From Hyphomicrobiales bacterium (GTDB lineage Bacteria > Pseudomonadota > Alphaproteobacteria > Rhizobiales > CAJQND01): 64,000 bases of DNA. A model generated the notes under the pieces. It did no database searches, was not told where the DNA came from, and saw only the letters and a list, made by a program, of their open reading frames with translations. Position 1 is the stretch's first letter, and the number at the start of each line of letters is the position of its first letter. The stretch covers positions 1 through 64,000 of the forward strand of contig JANQOW010000075.1 of NCBI GenBank assembly GCA_028285595.1. Reading direction: 5' to 3'. The position numbers and the translations under genes were made by a program. Positions 50,333 to 59,373 of the stretch are shown here, one piece after another.

Positions 50333-51475
50333 ATGCCCAAGCAAAAACAAATTCTCGCACGCAGTTTGCCCTTTTCAGGCTTCCTGCTCACGTTGGCCAC
50401 GATTGCCCTGGCGGGATGCCAAGAAGTAGAGACAAAAGACAAGAACGTCGTCCGCTCCATCCAGTGGATGAAAATGCAAGATGGCGTGGATCAACAACAG
50501 CGGTTGATCGCCGGTCTTGTTAAGCCGGTTGACAGCACCGCCCTCAGTTTTGAATCGGGTGGCAAGATTTTCGAGTTGCTCGTTGATCTGGGGGATCGCG
50601 TGAAGGCTGGAGATGTCATAGCCAGACTGGACCCGAAACCGTTTCAACTGAAGGCTGATGCCGCACGCGCAAGTCTTGCGAAAGCCAATGCGCTCTTTCG
50701 CGAAAGTCAGCAAGAGCATGAACGGCAGAAGAAGCTGTTCAAAGGAAAATGGGTTTCGCGCGCCAAGCTTGATGTGACGCTTGCTGCATTTGAAGCGACT
50801 GAAAGTGAGGTCAATGCTGCCAAATCAAGACTGAAGCTGGCTCAAAGAGACCTTGAGATGGCGGTGATCCGTGCGCCTTTTGATGGCGCGATCACGAGAA
50901 AGTCTGCGCACGCCTTCCAGGAGGTTGCGTCCGGTCAGACAATCGTCGAGCTGTCCGGCGAGAGTGAGCTTGAGATCGTCACGAATGTCCCGCCCAGCCT
51001 GGTCAACAAGCTAAAAGTTGGCCAGTCGATGAACGCCACTTTCCCGTCTTTGCCAGGCGAGAAGATCTCGGCGAATATCCGTGAAATTGGATCGCGGGCC
51101 CGCGAGGCGAACGCCTTTCCGGTCAAACTCAGACTGACCGGCCATGTAACAGGCCTTCATGCGGGTATGTCCGCCGAAGTTGCGTTCAGGTTCAAATCCA
51201 CGTTTTCCAACGCGAGTGCTTTTATGGCGCCACTCAGCGCCATTCTGGCTGGAGAGCGGCAGGAGCACTATGTCTTCGTTTATGACACGAAGAAGTCTTC
51301 AGTGTCGAAGCGCAAGATCCTGGTTCGCGATGTTCGCAACAACCTGGTCGAAATCACCGGAAATCTTAAAGGTGGCGAGATTATTGCCACGGCTGGCGTT
51401 TCCTTCCTCCGGGAAGGCCAGAAGGTAAAGCTGCTTGGCGGCGAGGCCCCCTACGGTGGAGGTAACCAATCATGA
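50333..51475 (+). CDS. RND efflux periplasmic adaptor (HlyD/MFP family) lipoprotein
   Basis: Protein of 380 residues. The signal sequence ends in the lipobox TIALAGCQ, so it is anchored in the inner membrane facing the periplasm. Order of parts: beta-barrel start (GLVKPVDSTALSFESGGKIF), lipoyl half (VDLGDRVKAGDVIARLD), helical hairpin (about 95-165), second lipoyl half (VIRAPFDGAITRK), beta-barrel (VTNVPPSLVNKLKVGQSMN), and a membrane-proximal domain. The ATG at 50333 has GGAG upstream. It links the RND pump to an outer-membrane channel; no TolC-like gene is in the window. Its stop overlaps the start of the pump gene (ATGA). Confidence 0.9.
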   Translation: MPKQKQILARSLPFSGFLLTLATIALAGCQEVETKDKNVVRSIQWMKMQDGVDQQQRLIAGLVKPVDSTALSFESGGKIFELLVDLGDRVKAGDVIARLDPKPFQLKADAARASLAKANALFRESQQEHERQKKLFKGKWVSRAKLDVTLAAFEATESEVNAAKSRLKLAQRDLEMAVIRAPFDGAITRKSAHAFQEVASGQTIVELSGESELEIVTNVPPSLVNKLKVGQSMNATFPSLPGEKISANIREIGSRAREANAFPVKLRLTGHVTGLHAGMSAEVAFRFKSTFSNASAFMAPLSAILAGERQEHYVFVYDTKKSSVSKRKILVRDVRNNLVEITGNLKGGEIIATAGVSFLREGQKVKLLGGEAPYGGGNQS

Positions 51476-54400
51476 ACCTCACCGGATTTGCCGTGAACAA
51501 CCAACGCTTCACAGCACTGGTTGTCATAACTCTCGCGGTTGCGGGTCTGTTGCTGTTCCTCAACTTTCCGAGCCGCTCCGATCCCAACGTCACTGTTCGT
51601 GAAGCCGTGATTGCAGCTTACTATCCCGGCATGGCGCCTGATCGGGTAGAAAATCTGATCACGCGAAAGCTTGAGCGCAAGATACGTCAAATTCCAGAGA
51701 TCAAAACGATCAAATCGGAGTCGAAAACCGGCGTCGCGATCATTCACGCAGTCGTCTACGACAAATTCTTCGACATGAAGCCGATATGGCAGAACTTGCG
51801 CAACAAGATGGCGCAAGCAACGAGCGAGCTACCCAAAGGCACATTCGGGCCGTTGGTAGACACAGACTTTGGTGACGTTGCCGTCGGGACGATTGCGCTC
51901 ACTGCGCAAGGTTTTTCCTTCGAACAGATGCGTAAAGTCGCTCAAGACATTACGAATGAGCTCTATACGGTTCCAGGTGCACGCCGGGTGGTGATGAGCG
52001 GCGTCCAACAGGAACGCATCTTCATTGAAACAACAAACGCGCGGCTGGCCCGATATGGACTGTCGCCGGAAACTCTGTTGGAGACTTTGCAGGCGCAGAA
52101 CATCATTCTGCCAGGCGGCAAGGTCGATGTTGATGGCTATGAGGTGGTGATCCAGCCTTCCGGCAATTTCGACAGTGTTGAAGACATTGGAAACACTGTC
52201 GTCAAACTGCCAGGCAGCGAGCAAGTCACCTATTTGCGCGACTTGATGCAAATACAGCGCGCCTACGACTCTCCGCCTCAAGAGATTGCTCTTTACAACG
52301 GAAGCCAAGCCATAATGCTGGCGATATCCATGCAAAAAAAGGGCACCAACGTGCTCGAATTTGGACCGCTTCTGAAAGATAAGATAGCAGAGATCCAGAA
52401 CGAACTGCCGGTCGGCTACAAACTCGATTTTGCCACCTACCAAGCGGACTATGTGAGCCAATCGGTCAGCAATGTGTTGAACAACGTCTACGAGACCATC
52501 GCGATCGTGCTTGTCATGATCATGGTCTTTTTGGGCTGGCGCACTGGCTTGATTGTGGGATCGCTCGTGCCCCTCACCATGTTGATCACCCTGGTGTTCA
52601 TGCGCGCCCTGGACATTGAGTTTCAGCGCGTCAGCTTAGCGACGATGATCATTGCCCTGGGTCTGCTCGTCGACAATGGCATTGTGATTGCCGAAGACAT
52701 CACCAAGCGCCTCTCGGAAGGTGCGAAGCGACTGGACGCGGCGTTGGCCACGGGCCGGCAGCTGGCAATGCCGCTCTTATCGTCCTCCCTCACGACGATC
52801 CTGGCGTTCATGCCGCTGATGCTCGCCTCCGATAGCTCTGGGGAATACATGCGCTCCATGTCGCTGGTCATCTTGCTGGCGTTGATGGTGTCTTGGGCGG
52901 TGGCCATGTGTTTCACGCCTTTGCTGTGCATCTGGTTCATGCCCGATCCAACCAAAACACCAGAGGAAGCAAAGGCTGTGTTCGATAAGCCCATTTTCAG
53001 GGCTTACAGATCCTTTATCGGATTTGTGGTGCAAGCCAAGTTCCCAGTGGCGGCCGCTATGATCGGCACCGTGGTGGCAAGCTTCTATCTGCTGTCCCAA
53101 GTGCCTCAGCAGTTCTTCCCGGAATCTGATCGCAACCAGTTTCTCGTCTACGTGGATCTGCCCAGCAGCGCGAACACCGAGGCGACGCACAAGACCATGG
53201 CTCGTTTCACAAGTTGGTTGGGTGACAAGACTGCCAACCCCACGGTTACCGCGTCTGTGGCGTATGTGGGTTATGGAGGTCCGCGCTTCTTCGCGTCTTT
53301 GTCTCCACGCGATTCAGCTTCCAACATTGCCTTCGCTTTGGTGACCGTGAACTCAGGTGATGATGTGGCCGGAATGATCGAAAAGACCCGGCACTTCTTC
53401 GCCGACAACCACCCTGAAGCCTATGCCCGCGTGAAGAAGTTCTTCCTGGGCAACACGGAACCGGGACTTCTGAAAGTTCGTTTGCGCGGCCGCGAACCGG
53501 ACCAGGTAGCGGCATACGGTCGCCAAGTGGAGCAGGCCTTTCGCAACATCCCGGGCACCATTGGCATCTATCAAAACTGGGGAAACCGGGTCACCAACAT
53601 CTCCGTTGAAATTGATCAGGCACGTGCCAGGCGCGCGCAGGTGACGTCGCGCGAGATCGCCAATAGCCTCAATGCCTATTTCGGTGGTGATGCGGTGTCA
53701 GTCTATCGCGAGGGCGACCAGACCATACCCATCGTCATTCGTGCAAAGCGCGCAGAGCGTACGGATATGGACCGCTTGCGTTCTATCGAAGTCTACTCTC
53801 AGGCTCTAGGCAGCACGGTGTTGTTGAGCGAGGTTGCCAGCTTTAAGGCAGTCAACCAGTACAGCAAGATCGCCCGTTACAACCTGAAGCGCGCTGTCAC
53901 GGTTGAGGCCAAGCACTCGTGGATGCAAGCTGGCCAATTGTTGAATGCTGTTCAACCGGCCTTAGACGAGATTTCAAAAGCTTTACCGCCGGGTTATATG
54001 ATCGAAATCGGTGGAGAGCCTCACGCTGCTGCCAAAGGCCAGAATGCCTTGTTTGAGTTTGTGCCACATTGCCTTGCAGCGATGATCTTGCTTCTGGTTT
54101 GGCAGTTCAATTCGTTTGCCAAACCGGCAATCGTCTTTCTATCTATCCCCCTGTCCTTCTTCGGGGCGGCCATTGGTCTGCTGGCAACCGGCTCTTATCT
54201 GGGTTTCATGGCGACGCTCGGCTTCTTGAGCCTGGCGGGCATCATCATCAACAACGCGATCGTTCTGCTTGATGAAACCCAAATCCAAATGGATCAGGGA
54301 AAGCACCCGTTTGATGCTGTCGTGGAAGCTTCAGTGAGCCGTCTTCAACCGGTGATGATGACAACCGCAACCACGATTCTCGGCCTTTTTACGCTGATGG

Positions 54401-54615
54401 TCCCGCCTTCGCCCTTGTTTTTTGCAATGGCGGTTGTGATTGCAGCAGGCCTATCGGTCGGCACGCTTTTGACGCTGGTTGCGGTGCCCGTTCTGAGCGC
54501 GATCTTCTTCCGCATCAGCAAGCCGGACTCTGAGGCTGGACACTCTCCCGCTCCATCAAACCAGCAAAGGAAAGCCACAGCCGAAAACTCGCTCAGCACC
54601 GCACCTGCGGAGTGA
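51472..54615 (+). CDS. RND-family efflux permease (AcrB-like)
   Basis: Protein of 1047 residues, full length for the hydrophobe/amphiphile efflux family: two repeats of six helices with two large periplasmic loops. TM4 carries LGLLVDNGIVIAEDI, with the first proton-relay Asp kept and the second an Asn, as in several RND subgroups. TM10 carries IIINNAIVLLDE. It is a proton-driven exporter of small amphiphilic molecules from the periplasm or membrane. It is coupled to the adaptor gene by a 4-bp overlap. In this cluster it may export, or give self-protection against, the product of the NRPS; the sequence alone does not prove that link. Confidence 0.92.
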   Translation: MNLTGFAVNNQRFTALVVITLAVAGLLLFLNFPSRSDPNVTVREAVIAAYYPGMAPDRVENLITRKLERKIRQIPEIKTIKSESKTGVAIIHAVVYDKFFDMKPIWQNLRNKMAQATSELPKGTFGPLVDTDFGDVAVGTIALTAQGFSFEQMRKVAQDITNELYTVPGARRVVMSGVQQERIFIETTNARLARYGLSPETLLETLQAQNIILPGGKVDVDGYEVVIQPSGNFDSVEDIGNTVVKLPGSEQVTYLRDLMQIQRAYDSPPQEIALYNGSQAIMLAISMQKKGTNVLEFGPLLKDKIAEIQNELPVGYKLDFATYQADYVSQSVSNVLNNVYETIAIVLVMIMVFLGWRTGLIVGSLVPLTMLITLVFMRALDIEFQRVSLATMIIALGLLVDNGIVIAEDITKRLSEGAKRLDAALATGRQLAMPLLSSSLTTILAFMPLMLASDSSGEYMRSMSLVILLALMVSWAVAMCFTPLLCIWFMPDPTKTPEEAKAVFDKPIFRAYRSFIGFVVQAKFPVAAAMIGTVVASFYLLSQVPQQFFPESDRNQFLVYVDLPSSANTEATHKTMARFTSWLGDKTANPTVTASVAYVGYGGPRFFASLSPRDSASNIAFALVTVNSGDDVAGMIEKTRHFFADNHPEAYARVKKFFLGNTEPGLLKVRLRGREPDQVAAYGRQVEQAFRNIPGTIGIYQNWGNRVTNISVEIDQARARRAQVTSREIANSLNAYFGGDAVSVYREGDQTIPIVIRAKRAERTDMDRLRSIEVYSQALGSTVLLSEVASFKAVNQYSKIARYNLKRAVTVEAKHSWMQAGQLLNAVQPALDEISKALPPGYMIEIGGEPHAAAKGQNALFEFVPHCLAAMILLLVWQFNSFAKPAIVFLSIPLSFFGAAIGLLATGSYLGFMATLGFLSLAGIIINNAIVLLDETQIQMDQGKHPFDAVVEASVSRLQPVMMTTATTILGLFTLMVPPSPLFFAMAVVIAAGLSVGTLLTLVAVPVLSAIFFRISKPDSEAGHSPAPSNQQRKATAENSLSTAPAE

Positions 54616-54786
54616 GGAAGGTATCATGCAAAGCGCATCCTCTTGGTCTCCTGATGTTGGTGTCAACACATGGACATTTTGACAACGCTGAAGATGGAAA
54701 CATTGAACTATTCCTTGAAGGCGAGGCCGGCATTTCGATTGAACAATGAGAGCCGCGAGAGCGCACCAGCAAAGGGTAGTTTCTTC

Positions 54787-56400
54787 CTAGCCTAACTCCA
54801 GGCCAGCTTTCCGCCAGCCCTCCTGGAGTTTTTCGGCCAACTCAGGGCCAATGCCCAACAAGCGCAACTCTTCGAGATAGTTCGCCGCAAAAGCCGGGTT
54901 TGCTTCTTTCAGCGCTGTCAGTTCCCGCTCTGCAGCGTCTGTCTGATCAGCAAGCGCAGTGGCACATAGACTTACCGCATGAAACCAGGGAAAGCCGGGC
55001 ATCGGAACCTTTCGCGCTTCGATAACGGCATTCTCGTATTCACCGTCCAGTATGAACCTGCACGCTAAAGGCATGTGATACCAGCCAGGATGAACCGGTG
55101 ACAGGGCCAGTGCTCGATCTAACAATGCCAAGCCCTCGTCCCAGTCTCCCATGAGGCAATAGCTGACCCCAATGTCAGCCAATGCGTCCGAGCGCCCAGG
55201 GTTGAGTTCAAGGCAGCGCTTCGCGGAAACGCGGCAGTCAGCTTGCTCGCCGAGATGAAAGTAGATGATGGCCAGTGCATGGAAGGCGAAGGCGTTTTCT
55301 GGATCGCATTGAGCAGCGCGCAAAGCATAATCCAAAGCTGAGGTCAGTGCGCTCGATCCGGGACGCTCATTCATGTGAAGGCGATGTTCGTCCAGCAACG
55401 TGATGGACAATGCGGACCACCCGTCTGACGAATCGGCATCTTTCACCAACGCCTCGTGCAGGCCATCGCGCACTTGAAGATGAAGGTCGGCATCATGCGT
55501 GGCGTAGTACGCATAAAAACGATTGATGAGATCGTAGGTCTCCCATCGTGTGGTCGTGCCCTGTCGCCGGGCCTTGCTGATATAGCGCCCTAGCGGCCCA
55601 TGTCGATCGCCTATTCTCGCTGCAACCAGCAGAGCGATCTCGTCCTGAATCTCGAACACCCCCTCCGGGGTGCAGGCCCGGTCAAAACTCTCCGCAAAGA
55701 TATGACCGTTGGTCTCACTGTCGATCAATTGTGCAGTCACACGAACAACTTGAGACGATTGCCTTACGCTGCCTTCAAGAACGAAATCCGCCCCTAAAGT
55801 CTCCCGATAGTCTCTAATATCCGCTCCATCACGCGCCAGCTTACTCGTGGTCGTTCGGGAAAACACGAACAGGTCCTTAAATTTGCAAAGGTTCGCAATT
55901 GTCTCTTCCGTCAAGCCATCAGCAAAGAAGCTGTTGTCTGCATCTCTACTGTAGGACTCAAACGGCAATACCGCAATCGAGGGTTGTCGTCTCGCCGCAG
56001 AGCTCTCCAAAGGAGCAGAGGTCTTCTTGGGTGTAAGCTGCTCAAATGTCGGCACATAGGTGCCTTTGGGCAGAACGATCCTTAAGCTCGGATCGCGGAC
56101 AGTTTCGGCATAGTGCTGAATAAGTCTGGCGCGCAAACGCGAAGCCTCTACACGAACGATCGAGTCCAAAGCAGGATCAAAGTCTTCGCCTTTGTCAAAA
56201 ACGTCGAGACCGATTGTGTAACCAGACAGCCGCTCCGCACGCCCCGATAGAGTTTCTTCCACGATGTGGTTCAGAAATCGCTTCAACCGTTCAGAGCTGC
56301 TCAGCGGCGGTTCCTGAACAAGCAATTCCAGTTCGGCACGGACACGGGCAACAAGTTTCGTGTCAGGAGCCTCGCTTTGTGTCCCAAGACTCTCCGTCAT
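54787..56400 (-). CDS. wHTH-like / FlgO-like / TPR regulator
   Basis: Protein of 537 residues. Residues about 15-115 (SSSERLKRFLNHIVEETLSG, FDPALDSIVRVEASRLRARL, LPKGTYVPTFE) are the N-terminal domain commonly found on cyclase/TPR-type regulators. Residues about 135-265 (PSIAVLPFESYSRDADNSFF, FVFSRTTTSKLARDG, GADFVLEGSVRQSSQVVRVT) form a FlgO/TolB-N-like nucleotide-binding-like domain. Residues about 330-500 are TPR units (NAFAFHALAIIYFHLGEQAD, ALADIGVSYCLMGDWDEGLA). No membrane helix is obvious. In related proteins a class III cyclase domain occupies the N-terminus; here such a domain exists separately and truncated at 49.7 kb. It is the most likely regulator of the cluster. It is convergent with the RND operon across 171 bp with no recognised gene. 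Confidence 0.75.
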   Translation of the reverse strand: MTESLGTQSEAPDTKLVARVRAELELLVQEPPLSSSERLKRFLNHIVEETLSGRAERLSGYTIGLDVFDKGEDFDPALDSIVRVEASRLRARLIQHYAETVRDPSLRIVLPKGTYVPTFEQLTPKKTSAPLESSAARRQPSIAVLPFESYSRDADNSFFADGLTEETIANLCKFKDLFVFSRTTTSKLARDGADIRDYRETLGADFVLEGSVRQSSQVVRVTAQLIDSETNGHIFAESFDRACTPEGVFEIQDEIALLVAARIGDRHGPLGRYISKARRQGTTTRWETYDLINRFYAYYATHDADLHLQVRDGLHEALVKDADSSDGWSALSITLLDEHRLHMNERPGSSALTSALDYALRAAQCDPENAFAFHALAIIYFHLGEQADCRVSAKRCLELNPGRSDALADIGVSYCLMGDWDEGLALLDRALALSPVHPGWYHMPLACRFILDGEYENAVIEARKVPMPGFPWFHAVSLCATALADQTDAAERELTALKEANPAFAANYLEELRLLGIGPELAEKLQEGWRKAGLELG

Positions 56401-56475
56401 ATTGGCACACCGCTCCCTCTTGGCTGGCTCGACTCAAAACGCAACGCACCCATCATCCCCACCGATTGGTTGAAT

Positions 56476-56484
56476 GTTAGTCGC
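56476..56484 (+). promoter_or_regulatory. GTTAGTCGC motif upstream of the regulator gene
   Basis: GTTAGTCGC followed by TGCGAGTCGC, forming an imperfect dyad, 76 bp before the regulator start at 56400 in the 386-bp divergent region 56401-56786. A near copy, GTTAGACGC, lies at 56699-56707, 80 bp before the aminotransferase start, and an inverted ACTGTTAGCTC lies at 56670-56680. No gene is seen in this region. Confidence 0.4.
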
Positions 56485-56786
56485 TGCGAGTCGCTTACGC
56501 AACGCCGCTCATCACTCATAGCTATGCTGTCAAATTGGTTGCGTATCAAACACCTCGGTTGACCTGTGGATAATCAGAAATGGCGAACCATCTCGGCAGT
56601 CTTTGGGTCATTGTGAGGACTATCCCGAGGCTGGTGCGCGAGGGTTGGAGGCCTTTAACCGGTACGAACGAGCTAACAGTAACTCTCTTCATTTCGAAGT
56701 TAGACGCTGTCAGAAACTAGCGCAGAACAACAAAGCACCCGCGGCCGCCCCCGTCGGGGCGCCAATAATGCGAAGGACTTCCAGAC

Positions 56787-58199
56787 GTGTCATTCAATCT
56801 TCAAAATCTCTTAGACGAAAATGCGGGTCGCAATTACGCCTTGCACAGTGAGCATATCAACCCGCAGTTTGCGAAGGTTCTGCGGCTGATCGGTTTCGAC
56901 AAGTGCTATGATCGGGCCCAGGGAACGCATCTCTGGGATTTGGAGGGCAATAAATATCTCGATATGCTCGCTGGCTACGGTGTTTGGAACCACGGGCGAA
57001 GCCACCCGGTTATCCGCAAGGCCCTGATTGATTTCCTTTGCAGCGATCAGCCCGGTCTCATTCAGATGGAAGCACCTTTGCTCGCCGGATTGCTCGCTGA
57101 AGAGCTAAAGCGCCGGTCTGGATACGATTTGGGGAGAGTCTACTTCACCTCCACAGGTGCCGAGGGAAATGAAACCGCCATAAAGTTTGCCCGCCGTGCG
57201 ACTGGGAAGAGTCAAATTGTCTACGCTGAGAACGCCTTCCATGGTTTGACCAACGGCGCACTTGCACTCAATGGTTCATCCATTTTTCGCGATGGGTTTG
57301 GCGCACTCGTGCCAGACACATTGTCGGTGCGGTTCAACGATCCGGACGATCTGGAAAAAGCCCTAGCGCAGGGTGACGTGGCCGCGTTCATTATTGAACC
57401 GGTCCAGGGGAAGAGTCTTCAAATCGCCACCAAGGAGTATTTGGAAGAGTCCGTTCGGCTTTGCCGAAAATATGGCGCACTCTTTGTGGCGGATGAGGTT
57501 CAATCTGGCATTGGACGCACAGGGCGTTTCCTTTCGCTGCAACATGCACCAAAGGCAGAACCCGACATGGTGATCCTTTCGAAATCTCTCTCTGGTGGAT
57601 ACGTGCCTGTCGGGGCGGTCCTGATGAGAGATTGGATCCACGAGAAAGTGTTTTCTTCGCTTGACCGCGCCGTCGTTCACTCCTCCACATTCGGTCAAGG
57701 TGGACTTGCAATGGTCGCTGGATTGGCGAGCCTCCAGACCCTGGATGACGATGCATTGCTGGCAAATGCCGAAAGCATGGGCGATCTGTTGGGCAGCAGG
57801 TTGTCCGCGATCAAATCCCGCTATGAATTCATCAAAGATATACGCTGGCAGGGATTGATGATCGGTATTGAATTCGGAGAACCGGAGTCCTTCAAGCTCG
57901 CTGCGGCTTGGAAAACGATTAACGCCTTAAGCGCCGACCTATTCTGCCAAGGCGTGACCATTCCTCTCTTTGAAGATCATCGCATCCTGACCCAAGTGTC
58001 CGGCAATAGCTCCAAGATCATAAAGCTCATCCCACCCCTCTGTTTGTCGGAATCGGACGTCGACTGGTTCTGTGATGGATTTGAACAAGTCATGGAAGGA
58101 TTACACACTTTCCCTGGTCCTGTTTGGGAGGGACTCGCTCGGATCGGGAGAAATGCTCTGCCCAGGAGAGGTTCCAAGGCCACAGCGAACTCGCTCTAG
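56787..58199 (+). CDS. Class III PLP-dependent aminotransferase
   Basis: Protein of 470 residues. Motifs are YFTSTGAEGNETAIKFARRATG (PLP phosphate region), FHGLTNGALALNG, FIIEPVQGKS, FVADEVQSGIGRTG, and ILSKSLSGGYVPVGA with the PLP lysine at about K265. It resembles the acetylornithine/putrescine/diaminobutyrate aminotransferase group. It is divergent from the wHTH/TPR regulator. In this setting it may make or modify an amino donor or building block for the NRPS, but a separate catabolic role is possible. A Cys-containing C-terminal extension (PVWEGLARIGRNALPRRGSK) is not typical. Confidence 0.85.
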   Translation: MSFNLQNLLDENAGRNYALHSEHINPQFAKVLRLIGFDKCYDRAQGTHLWDLEGNKYLDMLAGYGVWNHGRSHPVIRKALIDFLCSDQPGLIQMEAPLLAGLLAEELKRRSGYDLGRVYFTSTGAEGNETAIKFARRATGKSQIVYAENAFHGLTNGALALNGSSIFRDGFGALVPDTLSVRFNDPDDLEKALAQGDVAAFIIEPVQGKSLQIATKEYLEESVRLCRKYGALFVADEVQSGIGRTGRFLSLQHAPKAEPDMVILSKSLSGGYVPVGAVLMRDWIHEKVFSSLDRAVVHSSTFGQGGLAMVAGLASLQTLDDDALLANAESMGDLLGSRLSAIKSRYEFIKDIRWQGLMIGIEFGEPESFKLAAAWKTINALSADLFCQGVTIPLFEDHRILTQVSGNSSKIIKLIPPLCLSESDVDWFCDGFEQVMEGLHTFPGPVWEGLARIGRNALPRRGSKATANSL

Positions 58200-58341
58200 A
58201 GAACATATAGCGATCTTGCTCCGGCAGCTCGATGAGATAGATCGCAGAAGTAACAGCGACTCACTTCAGCGGCGCAAGATTATGAAACATGGTCTCTCCG
58301 CATAAAGAAAGCCGTCTTCGGCAAATCCTTGGAGACCCCCA

Positions 58342-58632
58342 ATGAACATACCCCTGTCCCTTAAGAGTTCCACCATTTGCGTGGCCACTGTACTCGGCCT
58401 TTCTGTTGTTCTGACCACACCTGCGATGAGCAATGATTTCGACGATCTTCTCACCTACGACGCTGTGAGCGACGCCGTAGATTTGGCGGATGACGCATAC
58501 CGCGACTCTCGTCGGCGCTACCGCAGATATGATCGCCGCCCTCAAGGCTATCAGGCGCAACCACGCTATAGGCATCCGCGATCGCATTCACATCGCGGCC
58601 GACACGGCCGGACGCACCATCGCAGAAGATAA
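58342..58632 (+). CDS. Small exported Arg/His-rich protein, hypothetical
   Basis: Protein of 96 residues: a signal peptide (ICVATVLGLSVVLTTPAMS), then about 25 acidic residues (NDFDDLLTYDAVSDAVDLAD), then a strongly basic tail with repeated Arg, Tyr and His (RRRYRRYDRRPQ ... HSHRGRHGRTHHRRR). The His clusters could bind metal or nucleic acid. GGAG lies upstream of the ATG. The gap 58200-58341 holds an inverted repeat GGTCTC...GAGACC (58290-58336). No family is recognised; an overlapping frame at 58490-58717 looks like a shadow. Confidence 0.55.
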   Translation: MNIPLSLKSSTICVATVLGLSVVLTTPAMSNDFDDLLTYDAVSDAVDLADDAYRDSRRRYRRYDRRPQGYQAQPRYRHPRSHSHRGRHGRTHHRRR

Positions 58633-58835
58633 GCAAGAGGATGCGGGGAGGAGCGTCTCTCTGCATCCACTCCCCATTCTCAGCGAAGCGGTGCGTATCC
58701 AACAAATCAACGATTAGAAAACCGTCTGATCAATCCGATGAACCATCAAAACTCAGCCCCGGTTGTGAGGAGCGTCGCTCCATGTTTCTGCATTCTCCAG
58801 CCTCGCGCCATAACCATCTAAAACGAGGTCGTAGG

Positions 58836-59249
58836 ATGCAAGCCGGAGCGATCTCCGAGTATCAGTCTATCGGACGGCGGATTGATGTCGCTTTTCATCA
58901 ACGCGTTCGGAAGCGCTTGGGGAATACGTTTCTGCTCATCTTGGCGGCCACTCTGATGTCATCTGTTAGCGCCCCCGGCTCCAAGGCCGCAGTTCGACAG
59001 TTTTTCAAACCCACTATCTTTGGGGATACCTTGGCGGGCTGCCCAAGTTCGAGATGCAGCAAGCTGATAGCCGATGGCTACTGTCGGCGGAAAAACTATG
59101 GCCGTGCGATAACATTCCAGCTGAACCGCATGGCCGACACCGGTTCGCGCGCCCGTACAATAGACAATCGGCTGGTCGTGATCAGCGCGGCAACGCCGTC
59201 ATTTGTGTTCATCAAATGTCACACCTCTCGTACGGCAGATCGGCGATGA
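58836..59249 (+). CDS. Small Cys-containing exported protein, hypothetical
   Basis: Protein of 137 residues. After about 30 residues comes a hydrophobic segment (NTFLLILAATLMSSVSAPGS) that would act as a signal or anchor. The mature part has four Cys in GCPSSRCSKLIADGYCRRKN and VFIKC, and YCRRKNYGRAITFQ. Together these resemble small secreted disulfide-bonded proteins of unknown function in Rhizobiales-type genomes. The ATG at 58836 has GAGG/AGG upstream; ATG 58782 in the same frame is an alternative. It stands between another small exported protein and the TerC-like gene. Confidence 0.5.
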   Translation: MQAGAISEYQSIGRRIDVAFHQRVRKRLGNTFLLILAATLMSSVSAPGSKAAVRQFFKPTIFGDTLAGCPSSRCSKLIADGYCRRKNYGRAITFQLNRMADTGSRARTIDNRLVVISAATPSFVFIKCHTSRTADRR

Positions 59250-59373
59250 AATCTCGTCTGCAAGATTTCCCAGCTTTCAAAACAAGAAGGCATGCCGGCG
59301 CCCTGGAGTGTTCGTTCCCCTCGGCCGTTACAAACAGCGCTGGCGCACTTGTTTCATCAGGAGAGAAGGCACA

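Noticed and set aside
58490-58717. 75-residue frame overlapping the small Arg/His-rich protein
   Set aside because: It lacks an export signal and a ribosome site. The overlapping frame at 58342 has both. Kept out because only one can be the main gene.
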